The notes beneath the pieces were generated by a model. It saw only the letters and a list, made by a program, of their open reading frames with translations, had not been told where the DNA came from and did not search any database. A stretch of DNA of 64,000 nt from Apricaphanius iberus (taxonomy: Eukaryota > Chordata > Actinopteri > Cyprinodontiformes > Aphaniidae), in NCBI GenBank assembly GCA_028564705.1, contig JAPXFQ010000113.1, positions 1,550,001 through 1,614,000 on the forward strand, written 5' to 3'. This document shows positions 1-31,252 of the stretch, one piece after another; the stretch's first letter is position 1, and each line of letters opens with the position of its first letter. Position numbers and translations under genes: made by a program.

Positions 1-841
1 TGCTTGGCTGTTACTTTGGACTATTTCTAACATACAAATAATGGTATGCAATGACTGAAAGGATGACAAAACTTCATTTCACTGGCTTCTGCTGTGCTAT
101 AGGATTGATTTTAAAATGTTGGTTTTGGAATGTTTTGTCAGACTGGCACCCCAGTAGCTGTTGGAATTGCAAAGTTTTTCTAATCCAGGCTGCACGCTCA
201 AATTAGGTAAAACCGATGCTGCTCAAACACCCGAAAACTCGGCATGAAGGCTCAACGAGACAGTCTTTGGAGATGTTGCTCTAAGACCATCGATCGAGTT
301 TAGAATCTTTTTTAAAGACTCATGATTTCTCCTTAGTCAGCTTCGCTTCAATTGTTTTTTTAAGTGTTATATGAAACATTTTTGACTTGACTTCTGAAGT
401 ACATGTTTATAGTCAGATAAAAATGACAAGAATAATAAACACTAGTAGAATTGGTGTATTTCACAAAGTGGATTAAACAGCGAAGAAGTTTAACTTAACT
501 TCAGGTCAATAGCTAGGTAGTTGAAAGACAGACACAACTGGAAAACAATAAATAAAAAGACGGGCAGTTAAGCTGAATAACATTAAGCTTCTGAAATGTT
601 GCCATCCAGAAAATCTTAGAGCAGTGCTTCAAAGCCATATTCTGAAATTAAAAGGAGTTAAAATGATGCCAGAAGCTTGGTAAAGGACTTTATTTTCTAA
701 TATTTGGATGAATCTGTGAAAATTACCCAGTATAGTGTAAGATTCAAACTGGTTTTCAGTGAAGACATGGTCCCTCATCGGTTCAGAATGAGCGTACATT
801 TTTGTACATTGGAGACTGTGGATAAATTGAATGAAACCCAC
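1..841 (-). other. zdhhc23 intron, no exon seen
   Basis: Starts at the GT donor directly after the DHHC exon and runs off the window. I looked for the continuation expected after the DHHC motif (NSCVG-like residues) on the minus strand and did not find it. AT-rich, no recognisable repeat. Confidence 0.6.
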
Positions 842-2076
842 CAGACACAGTGGTGATCGAGACGCATCACGCAGACCCCACAGATCCGACAATGTCCCGC
901 CCTCGGTGGCCGCACAATCCTGCACACTGAACACCAGTTCCTCCTGCCGCTTTCCTTCAACTCCGATCCTTCCTGCTCTGATGACCCCACCCGCTGGACT
1001 GCAGTCACTGACACCTCCTGTTTCCCCCCGTTGATGGAAGAGTCTTTGTCTTCTGGGAGGCTGTAATATGTCACCGTGCTGTGGATGGCCTGTTTGTCCA
1101 GCCGAACGATGCCAGGATCTCTCTTGGTGTGGAAAAGAGCAAGCAGGGTGAGGACGACCCCCAAACTTACAGCCGCCAGCTCAACCTGACCGACATCTCC
1201 GCGTGGAAACACCTCCGAGACGAACAGGTAATACATGTAGGCCAAGGAGAAGAGGACCAGGCTGAGGAAGAAGAGCGTCCGTCCCTTTTTGCGGTGGGTG
1301 AAGAAGTAGTACCACAACACCAGGCCGGGCAGAGCCGTCAGTACCAGCACACCGAGCAGGAGGTGGAGGGCAGCGAGGTGAAGCAGGGCAGGAAGGAGGA
1401 CGAGAGGAGGAATGATGGACAGATCCAGTTTTCGGGCTCCGCCCCAAAACCAGGGTACGCGGATCCGGTCTGAGACGACTGCAGCCACATGCGTCAGGGA
1501 CTCAGGTTTCTGAGGCTCTCTCTTTAGAAACCTAAAGAAACAAAGAAGCTGGTAAAGAAAATTTTTTCCAGCTTCAATCAAGTTTGAGTTCATGAGAAGT
1601 GGTCCAATGTGTCTACCTAAGATTCAACACTTCCAGCTTTCTCATTTACCAATCAAAACTGAGCACATCCATTAATTCCCTTTTTTCTCCTTTTCCTCCC
1701 CAAGTTTTCATATACTTTTGGACAAGTAATAAAACTCTGTAGGTAGTTTGTTTTTTCCTATTTTCTTCCTATTGTTAATTTGTTCTGATCTTAAAATACA
1801 TCCTTTTTGTATTGAAATGAGCTTCTTGATCACCTTTAAATCAAACCACCTCCTCGCATAGTCCTTGCAGTGACAAAACGTGATACGCATACTCTATTCC
1901 AACCAAGTGAGCGCCTTTTCATATTTAACTCACCTGTCGAAGGCGTCGTCCAGGTCCTCGCAGTCACAGCAGCACGCCGCAACATGGCTGCGCTCCCCGT
2001 GTCTGTTCACATACTCACAGCAGCACAACACCTCCTCCTCCTCCTCTTTCAGCTCCTTCTTGGCCCGCGTCTTCAT
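842..2076 (-). CDS. zdhhc23: Palmitoyltransferase ZDHHC23, 5' part (partial gene)
   Basis: This is a DHHC-family S-acyltransferase that attaches palmitate to protein cysteines at internal membranes. Coding exons read on the minus strand are 2076-1934 and 1531-842; splice phases agree (AG|G codon at the join). The first exon gives a Lys/Glu-rich start followed by cysteine clusters ([20 protein letters not shown]), as in ZDHHC23. The second exon carries two hydrophobic segments around [20 protein letters not shown], two more ([19 protein letters not shown] and the stretch after GQVELA), then the zinc-binding cysteine-rich domain [17 protein letters not shown] ending in the catalytic DHHC at LDHHCVW. 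The exon closes at a GT donor immediately after that motif. About 277 residues are in the window; family members have roughly 400. The remaining exons, with two further membrane segments and the C-terminus, must lie below base 1. The start ATG is the first in the exon, whose 3' acceptor is at 2095/2096. Whether this is the a or b teleost paralogue cannot be decided here. Confidence 0.93.
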
Positions 2077-2116
2077 GGCCAGTGGCACTGAAGCCTGAAA
2101 GAGGTTTCAAAAAGAG

Positions 2117-2561
2117 TAGAGCTGAAACAACTAATCGATTTAATCGATTATAAATCTTTAAAATGGTCGACAACTAATTTAGTCATCCATTAGTTGCTTT
2201 ATAATCACGTTTTATCTTAATTCCTTAACGTTTTGATGGCCTGCGGGCTGAGATATTTTTGTTAATATGCTGTACATTAAGTTGTATGGAATTCTACCTC
2301 ATTTTTAATTTTTATGTCTAAAAAGTTTTCTGGACAAATATCTTACACTGTTAACTAAGTTCAGGTCCACTAAAATAGATTGCAGTGAACTGCACAATTC
2401 TCGTGTTTTCATTGTTCTGAATGAAAATGTGTTTGTAACAATTTATATAGCTGGAAGTAATAGCCAAATAGAATTATTAATAAAAGCGATTAATTGCTTA
2501 ATCGTAAAAAAATAATCGACCGATTAATCAATTATTAACATAATCATTAGTTGCAGCCCTA
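2117..2561. mobile_element. Short non-autonomous hAT-like element
   Basis: The ends are inverted copies of each other: TAGAGCTGAAACAACTAATCG on the left and, read in reverse complement, TAGGGCTGCAACTAATGATT on the right. Both ends are dense in ATCGATTAATCG-type sequence, a very common teleost hAT-derived MITE pattern. The flanking octamers aaaaagag and cagaggag agree at only 5 of 8 positions, so the duplication is weak or decayed. It lies in the zdhhc23 intron upstream of the first coding exon and has no coding capacity. Confidence 0.7.
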
Positions 2562-3239
2562 CAGAGGAGTTTTCGCAAGCGTTCAGTTTATATGCTGCAA
2601 AACTGTTCAAATCCCTTGAATTTATCACATGCTGTTATGTTACAACTACAAACTTTAGTGCCCTACATCAGGGAAATAAACTGTGAAATGGAAGGAAGTT
2701 TTAAAAACATGTCTCATAAAGATATAAAATGTGCCATTCATTTATATTCGACTAATGGGGTATAGATGGTTTTGCAAAAGCCACAGTAGATGAGCTCAGA
2801 AGTTAAATTATGTGAGAAGTGGCAGATTACCGACAGGAAGGGAAACACAAAAAGCAAAATTGACTTCAAGACCAGTTTTTTTTTTCCTGAAATAATCTCT
2901 TAATATGGCAGATTATCAATCAATTGCACATGTTTTAGACGATTGAGCGGCTTCAGAGTCACTTTCCCCCACACATTACTGCAAAGTAAAGCCTCACTTG
3001 ACCCGACCAGAACACTCAGGATGCCACAACTCTGCCGAACATCTGTCACGCTTCAATGATTCACAGCAAGACCTCCCTCTTTCAGATTGGTGGCTTTTTT
3101 ATAGCCAAGATGGATGTAAATGGAGGTGTCATCAGCATTTACAAAAATCACAGGACTCACAAGTGAGCACTACAAGGGACTCAAGCCTTCCTCTGTAGTG
3201 GGAAATCCAGCTCTAATGAGGAGGTCTGAATGATGAACT

Positions 3240-3600
3240 GATAAATGGTAAATGGACTGAACTTATATAGCGCTTTTCTAGTCATACTGACCCCTCAAAG
3301 CACTTTACATTGAAGCCACATTCACCCATTCATACTCACATACCGATAGCCAAAATAGCTCGGTAGGACAATGTTTTTGGTGTTAAGTGCCTTGCCCAGG
3401 GGCACATTTTTAATGCCAATATCGACCGATACTGACTGTAGGCGGATAATATGGAACATCCCAACAATTAACCCAACACGCATGTTTTTAGACTGTGGGA
3501 GGAGGCTGGAGTACCCAATGAGAAGCCACTCTTGCAAGACGACAACATGCAAAAACTTTGTTGTTCCAAGGCAACTATGCAAACCAATGCAACACCAAAC
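3240..3600. repeat. Dispersed teleost repeat (TATATAGCGCTTTTCTAG type)
   Basis: Contains the sequence around AATGGACT..TATATAGCGCTTTTCTAG, followed by CAAAGCACTTTACA and ACATTCACCCATTCATAC. This is a widely dispersed fish repeat, recognised from memory; the family name is not assigned. It lies in the 5' intron of zdhhc23. Confidence 0.6.
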
Positions 3601-3741
3601 AGTCTTTAATAATAATAATAATAATGTGTTTTATTTTATTTTTTTCAAACAGTGAGCTCTAACGCACACAGCGCAAAGACCAACTTGTGTCTTTGGGCCA
3701 TCATGCCAAAGCCGCCATTGAACGAACATAGAAACCCCTAC

Positions 3742-3900
3742 CTGTCCTGTACACCGGGACTGCTACATGCTGGGTTTCACCTCCACAACATCGGCTCCAA
3801 CGATCCTCCTCGGTGCTGGCAGCCGCGGGTCGAAGCCGGTGCGTCTTCCCGCTACACGAAGCTCGGTGTGCGGCGACAGCCTTACTGAAGTGTCAGAGTC
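3742..3900 (-). promoter_or_regulatory. Probable zdhhc23 promoter and non-coding first exon
   Basis: A local CpG- and GC-rich island (CCGCGGGTCGAAGCCGG, GCGGCGACAG) sits 1.7 kb upstream of the first coding exon. Read on the minus strand it ends in a good donor, ACAG|GTAGGGG, at 3742/3741. This fits a 5' UTR exon splicing to the acceptor at 2095. The transcription start is not determined. Confidence 0.5.
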
Positions 3901-6780
3901 TGCAGACTTTTCACCGGGTTCTGCTTCCTGGTTGTTGTACTGTTTTTTTGTTTGTTTTTTAGCGGAGTCCTCAGGCTGTGTCTGTGCAACAAGAAAGGAT
4001 CAGTTTACTTCCTGTGTCGAATCAAGCAGACTTTCCCCGCCCAGAACTTCGACTGCCACATAATTTTACACGCCAGAAACACCAACGACTTAGTTTTTAA
4101 CTACATAGCACGGTTTTATCGGCACACTTTAGGAAATAAAGTATTTACATGCTTACTTGTCTTTTTTTTATACCTAGTGTGAAATACCATCAGCAGGGGC
4201 GGTTTGTATGTGAAAGGGGCCATGGGCTTCCCTTTCTTCCCAGCCAGTCATTCAGCAAATATATTTGTGGAATTCACATTTTTATACGTAATTTCTCAGA
4301 AACATTTCCTGATAGATAGGAGTCATTACTGAACCTACTGATTTACTTACTTAAAAATATATACTTAACTGTAACAGCTTCTTATATTAATACATGTCTT
4401 AATAACAAAGCATTCTGACTTCTCTAACGTTGCTTACACACCGAACGCGACCAGAGATTCCGTTTTACATGTAAAGTCAACGGAGGAGCGCGATTAAGCG
4501 CGACTTGGGATCCCGCGACACGTCAGAAGCAGATTTGCGTTGCGAAAAAGTTTTCCTGCCTGATTTACGCGACCAAGTAGTGCGGCTGATGCGTTTTAGG
4601 CGCGACCCAAAATACGCGCTGCTTTTTATGTCTGCCGCAGATGTCGTTGAAATCTCAACTTCAGCTTCAAGTCTTGCCATAACAACCAGTCAGCTGAGGG
4701 GTGTCAGTGATGCTGGGACTGACTGAATGGAGTCACAGCATCAGCAGGTCATGTAAACTGATAAACACTGTGGGTAATCACCCTAAACTACATGACACCA
4801 GCTGTTTTCTATAAAGAGACCAGAATAAAAAATAAACATTATAAAGAGGTTAAACTATTTAGACAGGAATGCTCTTAAGAGGTTTGTGGGTGGCTCTTGA
4901 AAGAGCCGTTGTAGCTGCAAAAAATGCCTCCTCACCCAGACACCCAGGCCTATAAACTTTCACTAACAGCAGACAGATGGACGGCCGCTCAGCTTGGTAG
5001 TTGGTGTGTCGGCGGGCAAAGCTTGGACCTTTGCGGCACAAACTGAGCAAGAAGCCGGGCTGTTTATTGATCCTTCCAGCGCTGCTCGACTGGGTCTACC
5101 CCTGCAGCAGCGGTCCCAACATTTAACGTGGTCAGCCCATAGACTAGAGTCCACCGGGAGAAGGAGGGAGAAGGAGGCCAGCGGAGCGGTCCCGGCCAGG
5201 ATACTTCCACATTTCCGGTTCACGCGTGTAAAAAATGGCATATTTTAAAGCGCGGCCAGTTCGCTTTAGACACGCTTCAAGGTGCGAATGTGCAAGCGAC
5301 CAGCTGGGGGCTTGTCACGCTTTTTGGTCTCGTCTATCGCATTCGGTGTGTAAGCACCGTTAGGATATCCCAGTATTTAGCTCCATCCAGCCTGATAACT
5401 CTTATGGCTTTCTTTTAACAATGGGTTTCTGCTGGCTAATATTTGTGTGACTAATAGTTATCCTTTTGACAAGTTTTCCCAGCTGAACTATGAAATTCTG
5501 CACCAACTCCATATTTCCTACAGGTACATTTCAGGTGGAGGATTATGTCTTAGTGGGTTTGCTGTTTTTCCATATTCTCATTGGTTTTGAAGATACTTTT
5601 TTTTTCTTCAATAATGTTCTCTTCAAACAATCCTGGTCCTTAAATAAGCTTTTGGTTAACTGCAATAATCTGAAGCAGGTGTGCTAAAAATCTAAAACGT
5701 GTTTTTTGACCAAGGTTGTGAAACAGTGCTCCAAAAAACATCTGACCCCTTCAGCCAAGGGGTCACTGGCACCAGAGCCTGTTTGTGCATATTCAACACA
5801 TACCAGTCATCGTATTGAAAGCCTTTTGCTGCCATCTAGTGTTCTGAGTTTTCCCCAATGTTGCCTATTGCAGCCAAAACTTAAAATTCATAATTTGTGT
5901 ACCATGTCTGAAGAAAATATACTTTAGAATTAGATTTTTTTTTTCCATACAATTGTAAATAAATTATTGAACTAATGGGTTGAGATCTATCAGATATACC
6001 CTAGTGAAAATCTCGTTTAAGCTAAACTTATAACCTTTTGCTTAATTAAAAAGGAATGCAAAAGAAACAAAACATGCTTGCTGTCTCTTTCAAAAAAGTT
6101 TAGCAACTGCTTTTTGATAAATATATACACTTACCGTTTGTAACCCCTCTTCATGACAGTGAAAGCTGAAATATCTAAAAAAAACTCAAATTATGTCTAG
6201 TTTGTTTCACTGATAAGGTCCAATATGCTAGTAAGGGTAAGACCTATTTAACTTGTGTAATTTTAATATGCTGTACCACAATCCTGTTGTAAATTCCACT
6301 ATTGTACTCTCACAAGGACTAACACAAAAAGCAAACTGTGTTAGTAAAGAGCACAAAGGCTTCGGTTCAATAATTAAAGACTCTTAGCGGTGCAGTTTTG
6401 GTTCTCTGAAACAGGGGAAAAAAAGAAAAGAGATGTGGCTTTAGTTTCATTGAATCATTTATTGTTTCCCCTTTCAAGGACAAGAAGCCCAGCTTGCCTT
6501 AAAAAAACAAAAAGCATAGTGTTCAAACTACAATTACCATCAACTTACTTTTACTTTAAGCACTTAACTGCAGTGACGGGTGCAAACAAATTGTGAACAT
6601 ATACATGACATGCATAAAGATATCCCTAACCTTTTAATGTAGAAAGCAGAGAAGGTTTAGTATAAACAGGTGGAGAAGGGCAAGTAAATGAAACTGTGCT
6701 GTCCCTTTAACATTCAGGATGACAACATTGTAAACAATAAGCCTGGCTCAATTTTATTGTGCATCATCAACAAGAAATTA
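3901..6780. other. Intergenic: zdhhc23 promoter to gramd1c 3' end
   Basis: No exon is recognised. It holds the long terminal-inverted-repeat element at 4424-5363; the rest is AT-rich and featureless. Short open frames here show no family resemblance. Confidence 0.6.
4424..5363. mobile_element. TIR element, Harbinger-like MITE candidate (940 bp)
   Basis: The first 27 bases (CTAACGTTGCTTACACACCG, then AACGCGA) and the reverse complement of the last 27 (CTAACGGTGCTTACACACCG, then AATGCGA) agree at 25 positions. The element is CpG-rich and internally repetitive in GCGCGAC-like words, unlike its AT-rich surroundings. It carries no transposase and is non-autonomous. The superfamily is an inference: TA at each edge could be a target-site duplication, but no longer duplication is evident. 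Confidence 0.75.
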
Positions 6781-6796
6781 AAAAGAAGTTTCTCCC

Positions 6797-6802
6797 TTTA
6801 TT
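6797..6802 (-). terminator. Candidate gramd1c poly(A) signal
   Basis: TTTATT on the plus strand reads AATAAA on the minus strand, about 400 bases past the tentative gramd1c stop. This gives a plausible 3' UTR of 6780-7201; other AT-rich signals nearby cannot be excluded. Confidence 0.4.
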
Positions 6803-7201
6803 ATTAAAAAATCTGAACATACAACACAATAAATCTGAATTCAAGACAGCGACATAGGCCAGACATGTCACCAAACATGCCATCCCTGAAATATTAATTA
6901 AATGTACACAAACCAAACACCTAACCAAACCTTTCATTTACATGATGTTTACTAAAGAACAAATTAACTTTGAGTCACAGATTTAACAGTTTATTACAAT
7001 TAAAGATTCAGAGATATTAACAAGACTTGTGCAAAAATTAAAATTCTTAAATATTAATGCATATACCAAAGATAAAAACAAAGGTTTAAATATTTACACC
7101 AGTTACCTGCATGTGGCACAGCTCTTGTTAAAAATAGCTAAAAAAGGATGCCACTGTGTTAAAAACAAACCCTGAAGAAGTTTATACCACCTGCTTGATG
7201 T

Positions 7202-25926
<18,725 letters not shown>

Positions 25927-26251
25927 GGGCTCCGCCGGACTGCTTAGAACAGAAATATATTGGTTTACAATTAATGAAAGACAACATAATAAAACAAAAG
26001 CTATAGTTGCTTTTCAGAATGAACAATTCAAGGATTAGGATCTCTTAACATTTCACAAATATGTTTGCAAAAGAAAGTTATTCTTTTAAGGAAAAAAAAA
26101 CTCAACTTATTTACAGTTATTACTATGTTGGACTATCCAATATTACAATGCCTATAAAATAAGTTGCCTCCTTTACCCTGGATGCGTCACTTATTGGTTG
26201 CCTTTCTCAATAAAAATATTGCCTATGTAATCTGACTTTTTAGACAAAACT

Positions 26252-26253
<2 letters not shown>

Positions 26254-26296
<43 letters not shown>
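26254..26296. repeat. (TA)n microsatellite
   Basis: About 21 uninterrupted TA/AT units. Confidence 0.95.
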
Positions 26297-26298
<2 letters not shown>

Positions 26299-26329
26299 CA
26301 AGTAAATTAAATGATTGCATAAATATTCT

Positions 26330-26860
26330 CCTTTTTGCTGCAACCAGATTATGTCAGTGGCACATCTGAACCCAGAATTAGCTGTAGCTCTGTTGGGTTG
26401 TTTGGGTTTTGGCTGTGAACAGCTCTTTTCCAGATCTGCCACAAGTTGAAATCTGGGCTTTACCTTAGTCCTTCCATGTAAGGTAAAGCCCAGTCTTTAA
26501 TGATCTAGTCTCGTCAGACTAGTTCAGAATACCATCAAGGATTTTTTATTTTGTGTACATGTACCCTCTGCCTTTAGAAACCTTCAAGGTTCTGATTCTG
26601 AAAAATATCCCAAGACCATGATACTGCCACCACCATGCGTCATACTGAAGATTGCAGATTTCTTATCATATAGTCTGAATATAAATAAGATAAATGTCAT
26701 CACACCTGAGCACCGTCTTTTTGGTAGTTTCCAGTGTAGGTTGCAAATCGTGTACAAGTCTTTTTTTTGCCACTATGAAATACAGCTTTGACAGGAGGTA
26801 CAGTCACAATAGAGACACTGAATCTTTTGACTCCTTTAAGGTCTGCCTTATCAGTCTTCC
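26330..26860 (-). mobile_element. Probable Tc1-like DNA transposon relic
   Basis: ATACTGCCACCACCATG preceded by AGACCATG is the reverse complement of the HGGGSI coding block of Tc1-like transposases; GTTGAAATCTGGGCTTTA resembles another conserved antisense stretch. Heavily decayed; boundaries approximate. Confidence 0.4.
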
Positions 26861-27856
26861 TCTGGTTTGGTCTTAGTTCATGAGGACAACTTGCAAAAGG
26901 CGGATTTAGAAATGAACCATATTACGCCCTTTCTTTATGATCAACATTACTAATAGTTATATTGTAGTTACTGTAAACTCCATGGAATTTTTAATATATG
27001 TTGAACATTTGTTTGCAGCGTTCACGGTTTGTAATTTTCTTTGATCTTTCAGGTCTCAGGTGATCATTTTACCAGCTGTAATATTCCTTGTGTCCTCTAG
27101 CTTTTGAATTAGGTGAGTCTATTTAAAGCAGGTGAATATTTAACCAATCACTTGCTTTATTATATGGATTTTCACTGACCGTTTGTAAAAAAATCGGATA
27201 CATTTTTAAATCACTTCTTTTCAAATATGTCCAATTATATTGAACAATGTTTTGATTAAATTTAATGGGGAGGACACTGAATAAAGAGTGGGTACTATAC
27301 AGCACTATTGTCAGAGTTTCAAATATTCAACAAACAAAAGAAACGTTTGGTCAGATGAAAATCTTCGTCACAAGAGCGTTGTATCATACTCAAAAGAATC
27401 TTCCATTGTAATAAACTGTGACTATCACATATGGAAGAAGAGGGAACAAAACTTCAGCAGCTCTGTAGAAGTTTCTTCTTTCTCAAGGTCCTTGAAGCAA
27501 CAATAGTAGGGTCAGACACTGAGGGCAGGAACAAATTTTTTAAATTGAGGAAGCTTCAAGGAAATTATAGAGCTTATGAAACTGAATTAAATTATTCAAG
27601 GAGTTGTGACCACAGGATTGAGTGAAATGTTGTGACACTTGAGGGCAAGTGGTGCATCAACAAGAGGATCTAGCAGGAATGTTGAGCATCACAGCTCCAT
27701 TGGGTACAAGTGGGGCTTTTGTCATGTTGGTCACATGAAATGCACTAAAAAAAATGGACCGTAGATGGGATTGCCTGCAGGTAACATTATGAGCCCCATG
27801 TCTGTAGCCTGCATCGGTTTGATGACGAACCGATTTGGTATAAAATATCTTCTTAC

Positions 27857-28763
27857 TAGGGGTGTGAGGAAAAATCGATTCACGTCTGAATCTCGATTCC
27901 TATTTAACAAGATTCAGAATCGATCCGAAATGTTTGAGAATCGTTTCTCAAAAATTATGTTTTCTGAACCTTTTTACATTTTCGCTTCGCGTAGTGTTTG
28001 TCATGCAACGGCCACCGTCGCATTGACAGGTCTGATGCGCCGTTGGCTAGCTAGAGCTAGCTGCTAGCCGCTAGGCTAAAGCTTCAGCATGAAAGACGAA
28101 AGATAAATCCAGCCCGCCCCGTCTTTGCTGAAGGTAAATGTTTGGGCCGTCTAAAAGGTCTTCTCCATGCTAATGACACCCTTGGCTAAAGTTTTATTTT
28201 TTTAATATAAATCTGCAAGTATGTAAGAGCGATCTTTCTTTATAATCTACACATAAACATCAAGCAGCACTGCACACCTGTGGTGCTTTCAAGGAAGTCC
28301 AAAATATATGCTGAGTTCAATAACGTTAGGACTTTTAAAAATTCTAACAAAAACAATTAAAATAATAACATAAGCCATAAATTTCTGTTTAATGATGGTT
28401 GATAAGTAACATTTGGGGCATACTAAATATTTTCAATGTATTTTCTACTACGTACCAAAGAACAAACAAAATACATTTTTTTTTCTTCTTAAAATATATC
28501 AGCATTTTTTAAGACTAGAAATTTTGTTTAAAAAGGTCTTGGATGTCCAGTTGCAACTTCATGTCTTGTTACTTTTGAGCCAGTTCCCTTCTGGGACACT
28601 TGGCAGATCAAGTTGTGTGTATTACAAACACAAATGATGAATGAAAGAGTATTGATTAAGAAAAACATTTTTATTTGAATCGCGAATAGCTTCTGAATCG
28701 AATCGTCACCCCAAGAATCGGAATCGAATTGAATCGTGAGATGTTGTAACATTCCCATCCCTA
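27857..28763. mobile_element. Non-autonomous hAT element with perfect 8-bp TSD (907 bp)
   Basis: Both sides carry the identical octamer cttcttac (27849-27856 and 28764-28771). The ends are TAGGGGTGTGAGG and, in reverse complement, TAGGGATGGGAATG, each followed by GAATCGATTC-like sequence. It includes a TAGCTAGAGCTAGCTGCTAG palindromic cluster and has no transposase frame. Confidence 0.88.
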
Positions 28764-29230
28764 CTTCTTACTTCTCATTGGAGACCCAGCAATGATATAC
28801 ATGTCTATGGTGTGCTTAAATGGGCTTTATTTAGTCAGCCCAAGTTGGTCCCATCTAACATACCCATAATGACCCAACAGGCATACTGTGAATTACCAAT
28901 TAAAGGCTCAACCAGAGCCGTTCTTGCACAAATGGCACCCAGGGCAGGCCCCTCCCTTCTGTCGGCAGCAAACCCTTCTAAAGTGCAATTTGTTAAAACA
29001 TTGTTTGATCCAATTGCCCTTTATTGGCTAAACTATAAGGAAATACAGGAAGACTTTAAGGTTGTTTTCTCAACTTAGTGGTTCACTCTTTTGGTCCGCA
29101 TCAGAGTGTAGCCTGCTTCAAAAGACATGACGTGACAACATGTTAGGGTAATATTACCGCCACGGTGAGTCCTTTGAAAGCACCATGGCGGAATGGTAAG
29201 GTGAGAACATTGCACTTTTCGTGCCACCAA

Positions 29231-29233
29231 GCT

Positions 29234-29276
<43 letters not shown>

Positions 29277-30125
29277 GGACAGTACACATCAATGGACATC
29301 ACTGTAAATGTGTGTGTGTGTTAGCTTTAAGCTAATTTACAACTGCTGTCCCTAGGCAAGGATATATACTACCAGAACAGAAAGAAAAAGAAAGAAATTA
29401 CTAGAAGACGATACAAAAGTAGTAAATAAAACAAGAAGTAATATAATTAGTCCAGAAGTACAACAAGAGAAGTTAGTTACCATAACCGACTGACAGAATA
29501 AAGAAAACACAGAACGGAAGAAGAATACATGGATACAAATTTTAGACACATTTTAAAACAAGACTTCCTGCGATTCTCACAATTTCCTGCATAGACACAC
29601 TTTGATGGATGATATAGCCTTTACCAAGTGTATCAATTACATGTTTTAGTGAGAGCAGCATTGATTAGATTTTAACCACTGTTTTAACTGAGTTTTAAAA
29701 GTGCTAAATGTAGAGCTTTGTCTTCTTTTTACTGGGATGTCATTCCAAATGTGGAAACCCTTGACAGATATGGCAGACTGTCCAAAAGTAGTTTGTCCAT
29801 AGGGGATTTTACGGTCTCGTTTAATCATGGACCTCTTAGTTCTGCCAGTAATGGAGTTTTATTGAATGAATACCCTTATTGGCGGTGGTGCTAATCCATG
29901 AAGTGTTTTCTATATATAATACAAGCCAATTTAAAACATTTAAATTTAAAAAGATTTTATGTATACAAAATATGACAATGATTATATTATATAACAGTTT
30001 TGTATCAAATATTTTGAGTGCTCTTTTATACAGTGAGTCAATTTTGCTAAGAGTCGTTTCATCTGTAAAGCACCAATTTGTAAAACAATATATATACGAA
30101 AGGATACCATTGCATGCATAAACAT
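29231..30125 (-). mobile_element. Decayed non-LTR retrotransposon, 3' end with poly(A)
   Basis: On the minus strand, residues such as NWCFTDETTLSKIDSLYKRA and GQTTFGQSAISVKGFHIWND read as the C-terminal region of a LINE reverse transcriptase, interrupted by stops. The element ends CTGTCCCTTTAA and then a 37-base poly(A) (poly(T) at 29236-29272 on plus). 5'-truncated; family not assigned. Confidence 0.7.
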
Positions 30126-31252
30126 TCTTGCAGATCTTAGCGTTATTATCGGTCGGATGAATTTGAAAGTATGTAGGCTGTACTTAATGTTTTGGGGTAA
30201 TATGCTTTACATTGGTTTTAAAAGCCATGCTTGATAGCAATATTACTGAAATGCCGGACTTGACCACTTGTTAATGACCAAAGACTCCCCGATGCAGGTG
30301 TTTTTACAGCAAAGAGGTGCCTTTGTTTTTTGTTTTTGTTTTTTTTAAACAAGCTTTTGATTGAGCATTCACACCACCCCAAGCAAACCAGTTTTTCTGG
30401 GCTAACAAATCTGAAGTGTGATTAAAGCAGACTGAACCAGGTTTGTGTGAACGCACCCCACAAGAAAAGGAAGTAGAAGATAAGGCTTTGACTCTGGCAA
30501 GCAGGGGGCACCTATGTAACATTACTAATAATACATAAATGCACGTGTATTAAGGCAGCATTAGACAAATATATTCTTTATACTTTTACTTCTCCCCTAC
30601 TAATGTCGCCCTGGGCAACTGCCCCCATATAGAAGTTGCCACTGTTTAAGTGTATTCACTTTGATGATTATGGCTGACAGTTAATGAAAACCCAAAAATG
30701 TAGTTTCTGAAGAAAATAGAATATACTCAGTTAATATAGTCAACTTTAAGTAGCTATACAAACACACATATATAATATTAATTCCAGTCAGAACCATATT
30801 ATGGTCTACCGACCATAAACCAATCTTTGACCTTATGTTTAAATACGAATGTTGCAACGTTAACCGGTTAAAATAGGTCTACAAACCTGGCAAAAATGGG
30901 CTAAAATTATAAAACGGAGGGCTAAACAAAAAGACAAAAAGTAAAACTCGTGATCCAACAGAGCGATCCAGAGGAGCTACAGAAGTATCAGTGAGAAAAA
31001 CTGGTTTGTCTGGAGAGCTATACTTAGGATGGGTTTAATCCTTCTTGTGAACAAAAAAAAGCTTCCCTCGGCTGTGATCACGGTTCTATACACACACCTG
31101 CAAAAATTAAAACCAAACTACAGTGAAAACGGGGAGCAGCAGCCGTCTCCGATAAGAGCCATCAGCTGACAAGAAGCAATCACATAAAGATGTATAGATA
31201 ATTGACATGTTGACAGTTATCCAAAGCCAAACCTGAGCGATCTTCCTCTTAC

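Larger units (their letters stand above)
25943..31252 (-). other. gramd1c first intron, TE-rich
   Basis: Separates the non-coding first exon from the first coding exon. It contains an AT microsatellite, a Tc1-like relic, a delimited hAT element (27857-28763), a LINE fragment with a poly(T) tract (29231-30125) and unassigned AT-rich sequence. Confidence 0.6.

Noticed and set aside
1081..1473. 130-codon plus-strand open frame rich in Glu/Gln
   Set aside because: It lies exactly opposite the zdhhc23 exon 1531-842, whose protein matches the family; the plus frame is its shadow.
4505..5248. Open frames inside the CpG-rich TIR element
   Set aside because: Neither strand gives recognisable transposase or DNA-binding residues, and frames are short for a 940-bp element; treated as non-coding.
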